A program made the translations under genes and the position numbers. The notes under the pieces are model-generated. The model ran no database searches. It was not told the origin of the DNA and saw nothing but the letters and a program-made list of their open reading frames with translations. A stretch of 64,000 bases of DNA. Origin: Brenneria izbisi (GTDB lineage Bacteria; Pseudomonadota; Gammaproteobacteria; Enterobacterales; Enterobacteriaceae). Location of the stretch: assembly GCF_025840185.1 (NCBI RefSeq), contig NZ_JAMPJU010000004.1, positions 186,001 to 250,000 on the forward strand, in the 5' to 3' direction. Numbering within the stretch: the stretch's first letter is position 1; each line of letters begins with the position of its first letter. Below, piece after piece: positions 17,648 to 27,161 of this stretch.

Positions 17648-19609
17648 TCAAGACGAGGACGTGCTCATGGCCTGTTTTTCTTCCAGTAGTTTTTCCACCA
17701 CGCCCGGATCGGCCAGGGTAGATGTATCCCCCAGATTACTGGTGTCGCCCGCGGCGATTTTGCGCAGAATGCGGCGCATAATTTTACCGGATCGCGTTTT
17801 CGGCAAAGCGTCTGTCCAGTGGATAATATCAGGCGTCGCGATCGGCCCTATCTCTTTGCGTACCCAGTTACGTACTTGCGCGTATAGCTCGCTGGACGGC
17901 TCTTCGCCGTGATTGAGCGTGATATAGGCATAGATGGCCTGACCTTTCAGATGGTGCGGAATGCCGACCACCGCGGCTTCGGCGATTTTTGGGTGAGCGA
18001 CCAGTGCGGACTCGATTTCCGCCGTACCCAGGCGATGGCCGGAAACGTTGAGCACATCGTCAACACGACCGGTGATCCAGTAATAGCCGTCTTCGTCCCG
18101 GCGCGCGCCGTCCCCGCTGAAGTACATCCCTTTAAACGTAGAGAAGTAGGTTTGCTCAAACCGATCATGATCGCCGAACAGGGTTCTTGCCTGACCGGGC
18201 CAGGAGTCGATGATGACCAGGTTGCCTTCGCAGGCGCCCGTCTGCGGGTTGCCGAGATTGTCCACCAGCGCGGGTTGCACGCCAAAGAAAGGGCGTGTCG
18301 CGGAGCCGGGCTTGGCTTCGATCGCGCCGGGTAGCGGGGTGATCATAAAACCGCCGGTTTCTGTCTGCCACCAGGTATCCACGATCGGGCATTTCCCATT
18401 ACCAATCTTGTGGAAGTACCACTCCCAGGCTTCCGGGTTAATCGGTTCGCCGACGGAGCCCATGATCTTCAGGGACGCGCGCGACGTGCCTTCAATCGCT
18501 TTGTCGCCTTCCGCCATCAACGCACGGATAGCGGTGGGCGCGGTATAAAGAATATTGACCTGATGTTTGTCGATAACCTGCGCCATACGACGCGCGTCCG
18601 GCCAGTTGGGAACGCCCTCAAACATCAGAGTAATGGCGCCGCAGGCCAGCGGGCCGTATAACAGATAGCTGTGGCCGGTTACCCAGCCGACATCCGCGGT
18701 ACACCAGTAAATATCCCCCGGATGGTAATCAAAGACGTATTTGAACGTCAGCGCGGCATAAACCAGATAACCGCCGGTGGTATGCAGCACGCCTTTGGGC
18801 TTGCCGGTCGAGCCGGAGGTATAAAGGATGAACAGCGGATCTTCGGCGTTCATCTCTTCTGGTGGACAATGATCGCTCGCTTGTTCCATCAACTCGTGCC
18901 ACCCGTGATCACGTCCGCTTTCCCATTCACATTGTGTTCCGCTACGGCGGAATACGATGACGCTGGTGATGGTGGCGACCGCAGGGTTTTTCAGCGCTTC
19001 ATCAATGTTTTTCTTCAGTGGAATAACCCGCCCGGCGCGGATGCCCTCATCCGCAGTGATCACCAGTTTGGCGTTGGAGTCAATAATGCGTCCGGCGATG
19101 GCGTCCGGTGAGAAACCGCCAAAAATAACGGAATGAATAGCGCCGATGCGCGCGCACGCCAGCATCGCGACGGCGGCTTCCGGCACCATCGGCATATAGA
19201 TAGCCACCACATCGCCTTTTTTGACCTGCTGAGACTTCAGGACATTGGCGAAGCGGCAAACGGACTGATGCAATTGCCGATAAGTGATCTGTTTGCTTTC
19301 TTTGGCGTCATCGCCTTCCCAGATGATCGCTGTTTGATCGCCACGTTCGGCGAGATGGCGATCCAGGCAGTTGGCGGCTACATTTAACGTGCCATCTTCA
19401 AACCAACGAATACGGATGTGTCCGGGATCGAACGACGTATTCTTGACGTGTTGATAAGGTTTGATCCAATCAACAATTTTCCCTTGTTCGCCCCAGAAGG
19501 ACGTGGGGTCATCAACGGAGTGCTGATACATTTTTTTATATTTGTCGGCATTTATCAGTGCATTTCCCGCAATTGAGGCAGGGATTGTATATTTATGATG
19601 TTGAGTCAT
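17648..19609 (-). CDS. acs: Acetyl-CoA synthetase
   Basis: Activates acetate to acetyl-CoA through acetyl-AMP in the cytosol. The 653-residue product matches E. coli Acs over its whole length: the AMP-forming motif [11 protein letters not shown], the WWQTETGG motif, [24 protein letters not shown], and the C-terminal [11 protein letters not shown]. Lys609 in the last motif is the residue acetylated to switch the enzyme off in the family. The ATG follows GGAG by 7 bases. The upstream spacer (19610-20388) is long and palindrome-rich, so regulation is likely complex; in E. coli acs is CRP-activated, but I see only weak CRP-like half-sites here. The usual downstream partners yjcH-actP are not present. 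Confidence 0.97.
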   Translation of the reverse strand: MTQHHKYTIPASIAGNALINADKYKKMYQHSVDDPTSFWGEQGKIVDWIKPYQHVKNTSFDPGHIRIRWFEDGTLNVAANCLDRHLAERGDQTAIIWEGDDAKESKQITYRQLHQSVCRFANVLKSQQVKKGDVVAIYMPMVPEAAVAMLACARIGAIHSVIFGGFSPDAIAGRIIDSNAKLVITADEGIRAGRVIPLKKNIDEALKNPAVATITSVIVFRRSGTQCEWESGRDHGWHELMEQASDHCPPEEMNAEDPLFILYTSGSTGKPKGVLHTTGGYLVYAALTFKYVFDYHPGDIYWCTADVGWVTGHSYLLYGPLACGAITLMFEGVPNWPDARRMAQVIDKHQVNILYTAPTAIRALMAEGDKAIEGTSRASLKIMGSVGEPINPEAWEWYFHKIGNGKCPIVDTWWQTETGGFMITPLPGAIEAKPGSATRPFFGVQPALVDNLGNPQTGACEGNLVIIDSWPGQARTLFGDHDRFEQTYFSTFKGMYFSGDGARRDEDGYYWITGRVDDVLNVSGHRLGTAEIESALVAHPKIAEAAVVGIPHHLKGQAIYAYITLNHGEEPSSELYAQVRNWVRKEIGPIATPDIIHWTDALPKTRSGKIMRRILRKIAAGDTSNLGDTSTLADPGVVEKLLEEKQAMSTSSS

Positions 19610-20388
19610 GTCGCTTCTCCTTAAATATGTTAAGGATATGTCAATGATTGGTTAAACATGTTTAATCACTCACATTTGTTTCTTTTTTGCGCGATAGATC
19701 ACGCAACGAAGGAAAAGCACCGAAGAATTACTTAAAGGATAGCCAACATGTTCATGAAATAGACAATTAGTAGGTAAAGAAGCGAATATCATAAGTGATA
19801 TTCTTCACAACATAAAAATTGTGGACATACAGTGTCCGTCAATGAGCACTTGACGATCAATTTATTGTTTTCAATAGGTTGAGTCTATTATTCTTTGGTT
19901 TTTGATCGCCATTTACGATCAAAAAGCATAAAGATCCCTGTTATTCAGCCGATAGTGAGATTACCGTTCGAGGTATATTTCTGTTGATATTCACGATTTG
20001 CCTGAATGGGCGAATTTGAATGTTAAATTTTTGTTCTCATTGTTGCGCATCTGTTAGCTATTAACAAAATAGATTTATCTGATTATCAAAGAGCAACAAA
20101 GTATAGATAATCTACAATCTGTGAAGATGGTAGGGCGATAAACTATCTCTCCATTAACTGTTTGCCGCGAATTATGGCGTCAGTTGGGCGGAAGTAAAAG
20201 CTAACTGTTATTTTTTTGTTTTTATTCAATCAGATCCGGTTTTCAGAACGAAACAATTTAGATAACTACACTGTGCCGGATGTTGCGCGATCTCCGGTGA
20301 GTTTGATGCTTATCGATAGCGTGCTGTGAGCAATGTTCACCAGTAGTGCTGGACGATACCTTCTACATAGCATGAAGCAGAGGAAATA
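19610..20388. other. Long AT-rich spacer with several inverted repeats
   Basis: A 779-bp spacer between divergent acs and the PAS gene, with no credible gene. Visible structures: GGACA-N5-TGTCC at 19823-19837, CGTCAA-N7-TTGACG at 19837-19855, and a perfect 10-bp inverted repeat TTTTTGATCG-N7-CGATCAAAAA at 19899-19925. The last could be a terminator-like hairpin or a regulator site. The acs and PAS-gene promoters must lie here. Confidence 0.6.
19899..19925. repeat. Perfect 10-bp inverted repeat
   Basis: TTTTTGATCG (19899-19908) and CGATCAAAAA (19916-19925) pair perfectly around a 7-base loop. The flanking A and T runs would let it act as a bidirectional terminator, but no gene ends near it. 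It may instead be an operator in the acs spacer. Confidence 0.55.
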
Positions 20389-20781
20389 ATGAGTCTGATA
20401 TTTGGCAGTAATGAGATCATCAGCATGCTAAGCCAACCTGTTGAGAATGAGCGGCGCGCAGTAGCGGTTATCGATGAAAAGTGCAAAGTGGTTTGTGCCA
20501 ATTCAGCGTTTAATGCCCACTTTGGCTTGCATTCTGAAATGAATACGCAGGTTTCCATTGATGATGTACTGCCGATTAATGTGAAATTTGCTTATCAGGA
20601 TTTCATGACGAATTCTGAGGTATTAAGCACGCATGTCGTCTCTGACTTGCTGTCTGATGGTTTTACCAAAAAACAATTGGGGACGTTGTCCTTTTCCAAA
20701 CTAAATGTTGAAAACCGTGTGTTGTCATTGTTGATCCTGAACCATGAATCGCCGGAGCCAACCACAAATCTGGCTTCCTGA
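20389..20781 (+). CDS. Orphan single-PAS-domain protein
   Basis: A 130-residue soluble protein that I cannot name. Residues about 22-110 resemble one PAS domain: RAVAVIDEKCKVVCANSAFNAHFG has the typical start in which a strand leads to an N-x-A-F helix. There is no kinase, GGDEF, EAL or helix-turn-helix region, no signal sequence and no membrane segment. A good ribosome site (AGAGGAAATA) precedes the ATG, so it is probably real. It stands alone between acs and the TonB-dependent receptor gene. A free PAS module could bind a ligand or sit on a partner kinase or regulator encoded elsewhere (inference). Confidence 0.65.
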   Translation: MSLIFGSNEIISMLSQPVENERRAVAVIDEKCKVVCANSAFNAHFGLHSEMNTQVSIDDVLPINVKFAYQDFMTNSEVLSTHVVSDLLSDGFTKKQLGTLSFSKLNVENRVLSLLILNHESPEPTTNLAS

Positions 20782-21188
20782 TACCGTGAGTGCGCGCAGG
20801 CTTAATATAGTATCATGCCGATTTTAGTGGAAAATATCGCTATAAGTAATATTATCGATATATTAAGAATAAGCAGTACGAACGAATAGTAATCGATTAC
20901 ACACTATCATACCGTCTCATACCGTCACGTCTTACTATATTGACTCGCTTCCCAGCCTGTTAATCTATAATTATCTTTGTATCACTACACTTCCCGATGG
21001 GGTTATTCCTGGCGGCACAGGTTTCACCTATCTATAAAAACAATGACGGACCACGTTGTTCGGCGCGTTCATTGGCAAAATTGTCTGGCGTTTCTCAATT
21101 ATTTTTCGCTTTGCGGTTCCCCTTGCTGTTCGTTCAGTTGGCATATCTTCTGAAAACCATAATTCATCAAGATAAAGGGGATAAATGC
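20782..21188. other. Spacer before the TonB-dependent receptor gene
   Basis: A 407-bp spacer. It holds a perfect palindrome GTAATCGATTAC (20889-20900) followed at once by a tandem 10-bp repeat TCATACCGTC x2 (20907-20926). I see no clear Fur box here. The receptor frame is open upstream to 20997 but that part does not look like protein and lies before the signal sequence. Confidence 0.55.
20907..20926. repeat. Tandem 10-bp direct repeat TCATACCGTC x2
   Basis: Two identical 10-bp units, back to back, about 265 bp before the receptor start and next to the palindrome GTAATCGATTAC. Repeats in phase with one helical turn often mark activator sites; the factor is unknown. Confidence 0.5.
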
Positions 21189-23582
21189 ATGGCGGGATTT
21201 CGTACTCACTTGTTGGCTCGCGCCTTACGAATGGCGGTGTCGGGGGCGGCTTGCAGTATGGCGTTGCCCGTTGTGTCGGTTTACGCCGCTTCTGCGGCAA
21301 CCGTGCAATCCTATGCGGTACCGGCCGGTCCGCTGAATCAGGTATTAAATCAGTTCGCGCAACAGGCGGGCGTGTTGCTTGCTTATGATCCGGCATTGGC
21401 GGCGGGCAAGAACAGTTCGGGGTTGCAAGGCCGTTATGACGTACAGCAGGGATTTCAGCATATTCTCGTTGATAGTGGTCTGACCGCGCAATACAGCGCC
21501 GATGGCGGGGTGACGCTGGCGCCGCAATCCGCCAGTGCGCCCGTGCCAGATTCTGCCACGGCGCAGACTAAAAACGAACAGATCGTGGTAATGGCGCCGC
21601 CAAATACGGCATTGAAGCTGGATGTGCCGCTATCGGAAACTCCGCGCGCCGTTTCGGTGGTGACGGATACGCAGATCCAGGCGCGTGGGGCGCAAAAAAT
21701 TGATCAGGCTTTGCGTTATAGCGCCGGTATTCTGGCGACGCCCTATGGCCCGGATAATAAAACCGAATGGATAAATATTCGGGGATTCAGCGATCAAAAC
21801 CGTTTTCAGAACGGTTTAAGCACCCTGAATGAAGATGGCTTTTATACCCAACAAATGGAGCCGTTTGGCGTTGAACGTATCGAAGTGCTGAAAGGGCCGG
21901 CATCGGTACTTTACGGGCAAAACCCGCCGGGAGGCCTGGTTAACGTCATCACCAAACGGCCAACTCGTTTGCCGCAAGGACTGATTGAACTGGAATACGG
22001 TTCCGACGACTATCGCCATCTGGCAATCGATAGCGCCGGGCCGCTCAACGACGACGGTTCGATATTGTATCGTGTGGTGGCGTTGGCGCGTGATACGTCC
22101 GGCGAAGTGGATTTTGCGAACAGTAAACGTTTATATCTGGCGCCGAGCATCACTTTTCTTGGTGAGGATACCGAACTGACGGTTCTGGCGAGTTATATGG
22201 ATACGCAGTCCGGGATGACCAACGGATTCAAGCTGCCTTACGGTACATTGCATAACACGCCGTTTGGTAAAGTGGGCTATAAAACCTCTCTCGGCGAACC
22301 TGATTTAAACCGTCACAATACGCGCCAGTTTAATCTTGGGTATGAGTTGACGCACCATTTGAACGATACTTGGATGTTTCAGCAGAATGTAAATTATGCC
22401 TATCAGAATCTGGACTTACGCGGCGTGTATGCGATGGGACAGGTGGATGACCGACACGCCAGCCGCGGACTGACCTACCGCGACGGCTTCGCGCAAAACT
22501 GGGCGCTCGACAATCGTATGGTGGGTGAATGGCGGTTTGACGATATTGAGAATACCTTGCTGCTGGGGTTTGACTACCGTCGTTCCAATACGCAGAGTCA
22601 TGATGCCGATCTCTCTCCTTATAACAGCGCACACTACCAGTTTATCAGCGATCCGATTGATATTTTTAATCCGGTGTATGGCAACTATACCTTGCGAGAC
22701 GACCAACTCTCTTACCACCGTTCTGGCCGCCACCAAAATGGTTACTATATTCAGAATCAGATCAAATATAACGACAGACTGATTCTCCTGCTGGGCGGTC
22801 GTTACGATCAGTCCAAATCCCGTACCCAAAATGAAATCATGGGTAACGATTCCCGCACGGATGATGACAAATTCACCAAGACAGCGGGTTTGATGTATCT
22901 GTTTGATAACGGATTATCGCCTTATATTAGCTATGCTGAATCTTTCCAGCCGATTGCCGACTATGATGCTTCCGGCCAGCAATATAAGCCGACAATGGGT
23001 AAGCAGACGGAAGTGGGCGTGAAATACACGCCTGATGGTTTTAATGGTTACGCTTCGGCTGCAATCTTCGATTTACGTCAGGATAATATCCTGACCACGG
23101 ATATCGATAATCCCATTCGCCGGGTTCAGGCGGGCAAGGCCCGTTCCCGCGGGATTGAATTGGCGTTTAGCGGCGAGGTATATCAGGGCTTAACGGTAAC
23201 CGCCAACTATACGTATAACGAAGTGGAAACCACCAATTCCGGTGTTGCCGGAGAAAGCGGAAGCCGTTTACCCGGCTTGCCCTTGCATAATGCGTCGGCC
23301 TGGATCGCCTATGCCTTTAACGGGCGGTTTGAAGGACTCTCTATTGGCAGCGGCGTGCGCTATGTGGGAAGCACCTTCGGCGATAAAACCGAAAGCCCCG
23401 ATCTAAAAGTACCCGCTTATACATTGTGGGATGCCATGATCGCCTATGATTTCAGTAAAAACTGGCGTTTGCAGGTGAATGCCACCAATCTGACCAATAA
23501 GGAATATGTCAGCGCCTGTGATTTCTGGTGTTACTACGGCGAAGGGCGCAATGTCAGCGCGAATATCAGTTATCGTTGGTAG
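21189..23582 (+). CDS. TonB-dependent ferric-siderophore receptor with N-terminal signalling domain
   Basis: A 797-residue outer-membrane receptor that imports an iron chelate using TonB energy. In order: signal sequence (1-34), STN signalling domain (about 38-112), a TonB-box-like EQIVV, the plug domain (about 150-260, with LKGPASVLYGQNPPGGLVNVITKRP) and a 22-strand-type barrel ending in Trp (NISYRW). The end motif with NKEYVSACDFWCYYGEGRNV recalls hydroxamate siderophore receptors such as FhuE/FoxA, so a hydroxamate ligand is a guess. I start at the ATG at 21189, preceded by AAGGGGAT. The STN domain and the following sigma and anti-sigma genes indicate cell-surface signalling as in FecA/FecI/FecR. 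Confidence 0.92.
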   Translation: MAGFRTHLLARALRMAVSGAACSMALPVVSVYAASAATVQSYAVPAGPLNQVLNQFAQQAGVLLAYDPALAAGKNSSGLQGRYDVQQGFQHILVDSGLTAQYSADGGVTLAPQSASAPVPDSATAQTKNEQIVVMAPPNTALKLDVPLSETPRAVSVVTDTQIQARGAQKIDQALRYSAGILATPYGPDNKTEWINIRGFSDQNRFQNGLSTLNEDGFYTQQMEPFGVERIEVLKGPASVLYGQNPPGGLVNVITKRPTRLPQGLIELEYGSDDYRHLAIDSAGPLNDDGSILYRVVALARDTSGEVDFANSKRLYLAPSITFLGEDTELTVLASYMDTQSGMTNGFKLPYGTLHNTPFGKVGYKTSLGEPDLNRHNTRQFNLGYELTHHLNDTWMFQQNVNYAYQNLDLRGVYAMGQVDDRHASRGLTYRDGFAQNWALDNRMVGEWRFDDIENTLLLGFDYRRSNTQSHDADLSPYNSAHYQFISDPIDIFNPVYGNYTLRDDQLSYHRSGRHQNGYYIQNQIKYNDRLILLLGGRYDQSKSRTQNEIMGNDSRTDDDKFTKTAGLMYLFDNGLSPYISYAESFQPIADYDASGQQYKPTMGKQTEVGVKYTPDGFNGYASAAIFDLRQDNILTTDIDNPIRRVQAGKARSRGIELAFSGEVYQGLTVTANYTYNEVETTNSGVAGESGSRLPGLPLHNASAWIAYAFNGRFEGLSIGSGVRYVGSTFGDKTESPDLKVPAYTLWDAMIAYDFSKNWRLQVNATNLTNKEYVSACDFWCYYGEGRNVSANISYRW

Positions 23583-23590
23583 TTGGCCGG

Positions 23591-23610
23591 AGGAAGCCAT
23601 CCGGCTTCCT
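23591..23610. terminator. Hairpin after the receptor gene
   Basis: AGGAAGCC (23591-23598), loop ATCC, GGCTTCCT (23603-23610) form a perfect 8-bp stem 8 bp after the receptor stop. There is no T run, so it may be an RNA-processing or Rho-linked site rather than a classical terminator. Confidence 0.4.
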
Positions 23611-23638
23611 GTTACCGCGAATATTCATTGACTTTACC

Positions 23639-23657
23639 GATAATGATAATGAAAATC
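23639..23657. promoter_or_regulatory. Fur box before the ECF sigma gene
   Basis: GATAATGATAATGAAAATC continues into ATTTCATT (to 23665) and fits the Fur pattern of GATAAT hexamers. It lies 23-49 bp before the sigma-factor start, so iron should repress sigma and anti-sigma expression. Confidence 0.85.
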
Positions 23658-23687
23658 ATTTCATTGCTATCAGGTTGAGTCATTTCC

Positions 23688-24212
23688 GTGAATAGTCCTG
23701 CGTTTGTAGCGTCCAATCAAACTGAGTCTTTACGGGTTCAGCAGATTTATCATGAACACCATGCCTGGCTACAGGCATGGTTGCGGCGACGTTTGGGGTG
23801 TTCGCAACAAGCGGCTGATTTGGCGCAGGATACATTCTTACGTCTTATCAGCCAGCGCCAGGCAACGCAACTCAGAGAGCCACGCGCCTGGCTTACCACG
23901 GTGGCGCACGGTTTGGTAGTGAACCACTGGCGACGTAAAGATATCGAAAAGGCCTATCTTCAGGTGTTGGCTGAGCAGGAATTTGCCGTTGTCCCCTCGC
24001 TTGAACAGCAGGCCATGATCATTGATGCGTTGCTTGAGATCGCGCGTATGCTGGCGACGCTGCCCGCCAAAGTCCGTCAGGCGTTTCTGTGGGTGCATCT
24101 TGATGGATTGACTTACCAGCAAGTCGCTGAGCGGTTGATGGTTTCTGAAAGAATGGTGAAAAAGTACATGGCGCAAGCGATGCTTAATTGTCTGCTTTGT
24201 CAGGATCTATGA
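23688..24212 (+). CDS. FecI-type ECF sigma factor
   Basis: A 174-residue ECF sigma factor that should direct RNA polymerase to the receptor promoter when the siderophore is sensed. Region 2 includes AADLAQDTFLRLI (about 44-56) and region 4 includes LPAKVRQAFLWVHLDGLTYQQVAERL with the SERMVKKYMAQA recognition helix, as in FecI. The GTG start at 23688 follows GAG by 8 bases. Its stop overlaps the start of the anti-sigma gene (ATGA), indicating coupled translation. A Fur box lies just upstream. Confidence 0.9.
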   Translation: MNSPAFVASNQTESLRVQQIYHEHHAWLQAWLRRRLGCSQQAADLAQDTFLRLISQRQATQLREPRAWLTTVAHGLVVNHWRRKDIEKAYLQVLAEQEFAVVPSLEQQAMIIDALLEIARMLATLPAKVRQAFLWVHLDGLTYQQVAERLMVSERMVKKYMAQAMLNCLLCQDL

Positions 24213-25132
24213 TCTCCGCGACCCAATCCGATATCCCAAAAGAGGTTTTACAGGCTGCGGCAGAGTGGTACGCCACTTTGTATGATGAAACGTGCACCGA
24301 ATTCGATCGACAGGCCTGGCGTCAGTGGCTGGGACGTGATGAAACACATCGTGTGGCCTGGCGGCAGGTTGAGCAGATTCATGCGCGCTTTCATGAGGTC
24401 GATAGCCAACTGGCTTCTTCGGTATTGAACAAACATGGCGCTGAGCGCCGCCGGCTGCTCAAACTGCTGGTGATTGCCGGTATTACCGGCGGCGTCGGTT
24501 TCAGTCTGCCCTGGGAAAGCTATGCTGCCGATTATCGAACCGGTACGGGAGAAACCCGTGAGTTGACGATCGCTGATGGCCTGACCATGTGGCTGAATAC
24601 GGACTCAGCCTTGAATCAACGGGACAAAGGAACGTTTAAACTGATTCAGGGGGAATTGATGCTGGAAAACCGCACCACTCAGCCGACCCGCCTGATGACA
24701 TCACATGGCAGGATTGATGCGCCGCTGCCTTGTCAAATCGCTGTGCGCTACACCCCGGCTCAGAGTGTCTTATCCGTCTTTGGCGGTGAGGCGGCATTGC
24801 ACGTCGCGACATTGACCCGGCGAGTGACGGCGGGCCAGCAGGTCGCTTTTACTCACGAGCGGTGCGATGCGCCTGTGCCTGTCGAGAATTTCCGTCAGAG
24901 TTGGCGCTCTGGCAGATTGGTAGTGGATAACATGCCGCTGGCGCGTTTGATCGATGAAGTATCCCGTTATCATCACGGTTATTTCCATGTGGATAAGCCG
25001 GTGGCCGGGTTACGGATTTCCGGCGTTTTCCCGTTGCATGAGCGTGATCGTCTATTGGACGCGCTGGTTCGCGCGTTACCCATCAAAGTGACAAAACGTC
25101 TTGGCTGGTGGGTTGATATCAGTTCGCGTTAA
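24209..25132 (+). CDS. FecR-type anti-sigma/sigma regulator
   Basis: A 307-residue inner-membrane regulator linking the receptor to the sigma factor. The N-terminal DUF4880-like part has AAAEWYATLYDE and FDRQAWRQWLGRDETHRVAWRQVEQI (about 16-62), the cytosolic sigma-binding section. Residues about 77-96 (RRRLLKLLVIAGITGGVGF) form a membrane segment preceded by consecutive arginines, like the Tat-type signal reported for E. coli FecR. The periplasmic FecR domain and a C-terminal STN-like region (SGVFPLHERDRLLDALVRALP) follow. I take the ATG at 24209 overlapping the sigma stop; a TTG at 24188 is in frame but less likely. Confidence 0.88.
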   Translation: MISATQSDIPKEVLQAAAEWYATLYDETCTEFDRQAWRQWLGRDETHRVAWRQVEQIHARFHEVDSQLASSVLNKHGAERRRLLKLLVIAGITGGVGFSLPWESYAADYRTGTGETRELTIADGLTMWLNTDSALNQRDKGTFKLIQGELMLENRTTQPTRLMTSHGRIDAPLPCQIAVRYTPAQSVLSVFGGEAALHVATLTRRVTAGQQVAFTHERCDAPVPVENFRQSWRSGRLVVDNMPLARLIDEVSRYHHGYFHVDKPVAGLRISGVFPLHERDRLLDALVRALPIKVTKRLGWWVDISSR

Positions 25133-25353
25133 AACTCACTGGCGTTTTTGTAGCAAAAGGCTAAAAATAGCCCCTTACCCATCCGTTTGTGGTCTGTATG
25201 GCAGTTCCCGGTTATCGGTTGTGCAGGATATTCCCGCCATCTTTTATAAAAAACGCTTTCATATCCGCTATCCGCGCCAGAAAGTCAGGACGTCACTGAC
25301 GGGAAGGGCCGTGCATGCCTATTTAGCATTTCTTATCAATACAGGACGTCATC

Positions 25354-26364
25354 ATGCAGTTACTGAATTTGAAACAAGCCCGATTGTTGAGCTTTTTCTT
25401 TATTATGGGCGGCCTGTTGATTCTACTGCCGTTGCGTTTACTCACGTGTTTCATCGCCGGTTTTCTGGTTTACGAAATTGTGAACCTGTTGACGCCCTAT
25501 TTTCAAAAGGTGATCGGCGGCAAACGGGCGCGTTGGATGGTGGTGGCGATTATCAGTACGTTGGTCGTCAGCCTGTTGAGCCTGCTGTTCGGCAGTCTGG
25601 TGGGGTTACTGATGCAGGAAATGAGAGACACCGCCGCCTTTAACCTGCGTATCGCCTATATCCTCAATGATATCCAGCGACAGTTGATGCACTATTTGCC
25701 GGGATATCTGCCGGTGAGCGTCGAAGAACTTCAGCATGAATTTTTACTATGGATTCAGCAACATATCGCTATCTTGCAGAACATGGGGAAAAGTTTTCTG
25801 CATGGTTTCGTCACGATGCTGATTGGCATGGTGCTGGGGGCGATTATTTCTTTATATAACGTTGATAATAATGATGAAGGGCCGTTGCTTAAAGCGGAGT
25901 TGTTGCGTCGGATCGTATTGTTGTCCGCATCATTCCGCAACATCGTTTTTGCGCAGGTCAAAATCTCTGCGGTAAATACGGCGCTTTCCGCCATTTTCAT
26001 TCTGGGCGTGCTACCGTGTTTCGGTATTCATCTGCCGTTTTCTAAAACGCTGGTGATATTGACGTTTGTGTTTGGTTTATTGCCGGTCATCGGTAATTTG
26101 ATCTCCAATTCCATTGTCTTCATTTCAGCGCTTTCCATTTCGCTGCCAATCGCCCTGATTGCGTTGGTCTATCTGATGTTGATTCACAAGTTAGAGTATT
26201 TTCTGAACGCAAAAATCGTCGGAACCCGGATCAAAGCGCATGCCTGGGAAATCCTGTTGGCGATGCTGTTATTTGAAGCGGCTTTTGGGTTATCCGGCGT
26301 GATTGCCGCGCCCATTTATTACGCTTACCTGAAAAGCGAACTGAAAGAAGCCGCCTTGATTTAA
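25354..26364 (+). CDS. AI-2E family membrane permease
   Basis: A 336-residue inner-membrane protein of the AI-2E/PerM superfamily. About 7-8 hydrophobic segments are visible: two near the N terminus, a long loop (about 90-150), then a cluster including LPCFGIHLPFSKTLVILTFVFGLLPVIGNLISN, which carries the family's P-x-x-G-N signature, and a final segment with GLSGVIAAPIYYAYLK. Members export varied substrates, so no substrate is assigned. It stands alone; a weak GC hairpin follows its stop (26375-26403). Confidence 0.8.
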   Translation: MQLLNLKQARLLSFFFIMGGLLILLPLRLLTCFIAGFLVYEIVNLLTPYFQKVIGGKRARWMVVAIISTLVVSLLSLLFGSLVGLLMQEMRDTAAFNLRIAYILNDIQRQLMHYLPGYLPVSVEELQHEFLLWIQQHIAILQNMGKSFLHGFVTMLIGMVLGAIISLYNVDNNDEGPLLKAELLRRIVLLSASFRNIVFAQVKISAVNTALSAIFILGVLPCFGIHLPFSKTLVILTFVFGLLPVIGNLISNSIVFISALSISLPIALIALVYLMLIHKLEYFLNAKIVGTRIKAHAWEILLAMLLFEAAFGLSGVIAAPIYYAYLKSELKEAALI

Positions 26365-26374
26365 TTCTTCATAC

Positions 26375-26403
26375 CGGCAGACGAGTACTCTGATCGCCTG
26401 CCG
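26375..26403 (+). terminator. Possible terminator of the AI-2E permease gene
   Basis: CGGCAG at 26375-26380 pairs with CTGCCG at 26398-26403, with three further inner pairs after one mismatch; GTTTGG follows. The stem is interrupted and the T run short, so this is tentative. Confidence 0.35.
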
Positions 26404-26513
26404 TTTGGCTCTGTCGCCTTATATTCCGCCGTCATGTCGCATCAACGGCCCATTCTTCTCTTTTGCGGAATGATAAAATCCGCCCTGTTATGTATTGTTT
26501 GGATGTAGAAAAC

Positions 26514-27125
26514 ATGAGTAAAGAAGTTGGTATTATTGTTCGTAGTCTGCTTTTTTCCCTGATGCTGGCTGCGGTTGTCGGGCTGGTATTACTCCTGATA
26601 TTTGTTGATGTGCTGGTTTTTCATAACGATATGAGAGAGATATCCGTTACCGAATTTTCCCAGGAGTTGTTATTACTGTTAACCGGTGGACTATTTCTTG
26701 GTATGGCGATTAAATCGGCGTTGTATCGCGGGGGTTACCTACTTATCGCCGGATTCTTTTTTTGTCTGTTTATCCGGGAAATTGATTTTTTTCTTGATGG
26801 CATCGCCCACGGTAGCTGGTTTTATTTCGCCATGCTGTGCGCCATCGGCTGTATTGGTTATGCCCTGTGGTCGAGAAACAGCACCCTCGCCGGATTAGCG
26901 CATTTTTTCCAGCATCCGGCTTATGGCTATATGGTGTGTGGGTTGCTGGCGGTTCTGGTTTTTTCCCGACTGATCGGTGTGAACAGACTATGGCTGACGC
27001 TGATGAATGAGGGATATGTGCGTACCGTGAAAAATATGGCGGAAGAAGGCACCGAATTGTTTGGTTATACGCTGTGTCTGATTTCAAGCGTGCTCTATTA
27101 TCGTTCCGTCCGGCATAGTCTGTAG
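26514..27125 (+). CDS. Unknown polytopic membrane protein
   Basis: A 203-residue protein with about five or six hydrophobic segments (LLFSLMLAAVVGLVLLLIF, LLLLLTGGLFLGMAIK, LLIAGFFFCLFIREI, FYFAMLCAIGCIGYALW, YMVCGLLAVLVFSRL, LFGYTLCLISSVLYY). I do not recognise the family. The ATG at 26514 is chosen because it begins a plausible short cytosolic stretch; ATG 26490 and TTG 26463 are in frame upstream. It converges on the YopJ-like gene with a 36-bp gap containing the perfect palindrome GCTGGCGCCAGC (27135-27146). Confidence 0.65.
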   Translation: MSKEVGIIVRSLLFSLMLAAVVGLVLLLIFVDVLVFHNDMREISVTEFSQELLLLLTGGLFLGMAIKSALYRGGYLLIAGFFFCLFIREIDFFLDGIAHGSWFYFAMLCAIGCIGYALWSRNSTLAGLAHFFQHPAYGYMVCGLLAVLVFSRLIGVNRLWLTLMNEGYVRTVKNMAEEGTELFGYTLCLISSVLYYRSVRHSL

Positions 27126-27161
27126 ACCTGTGTTGCTGGCGCCAGCCTTTGATGGGGAACA

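Noticed and set aside
27135-27146. Palindrome GCTGGCGCCAGC between convergent genes
   Set aside because: Too short and without a T run to call a terminator; recorded only in the gene note.
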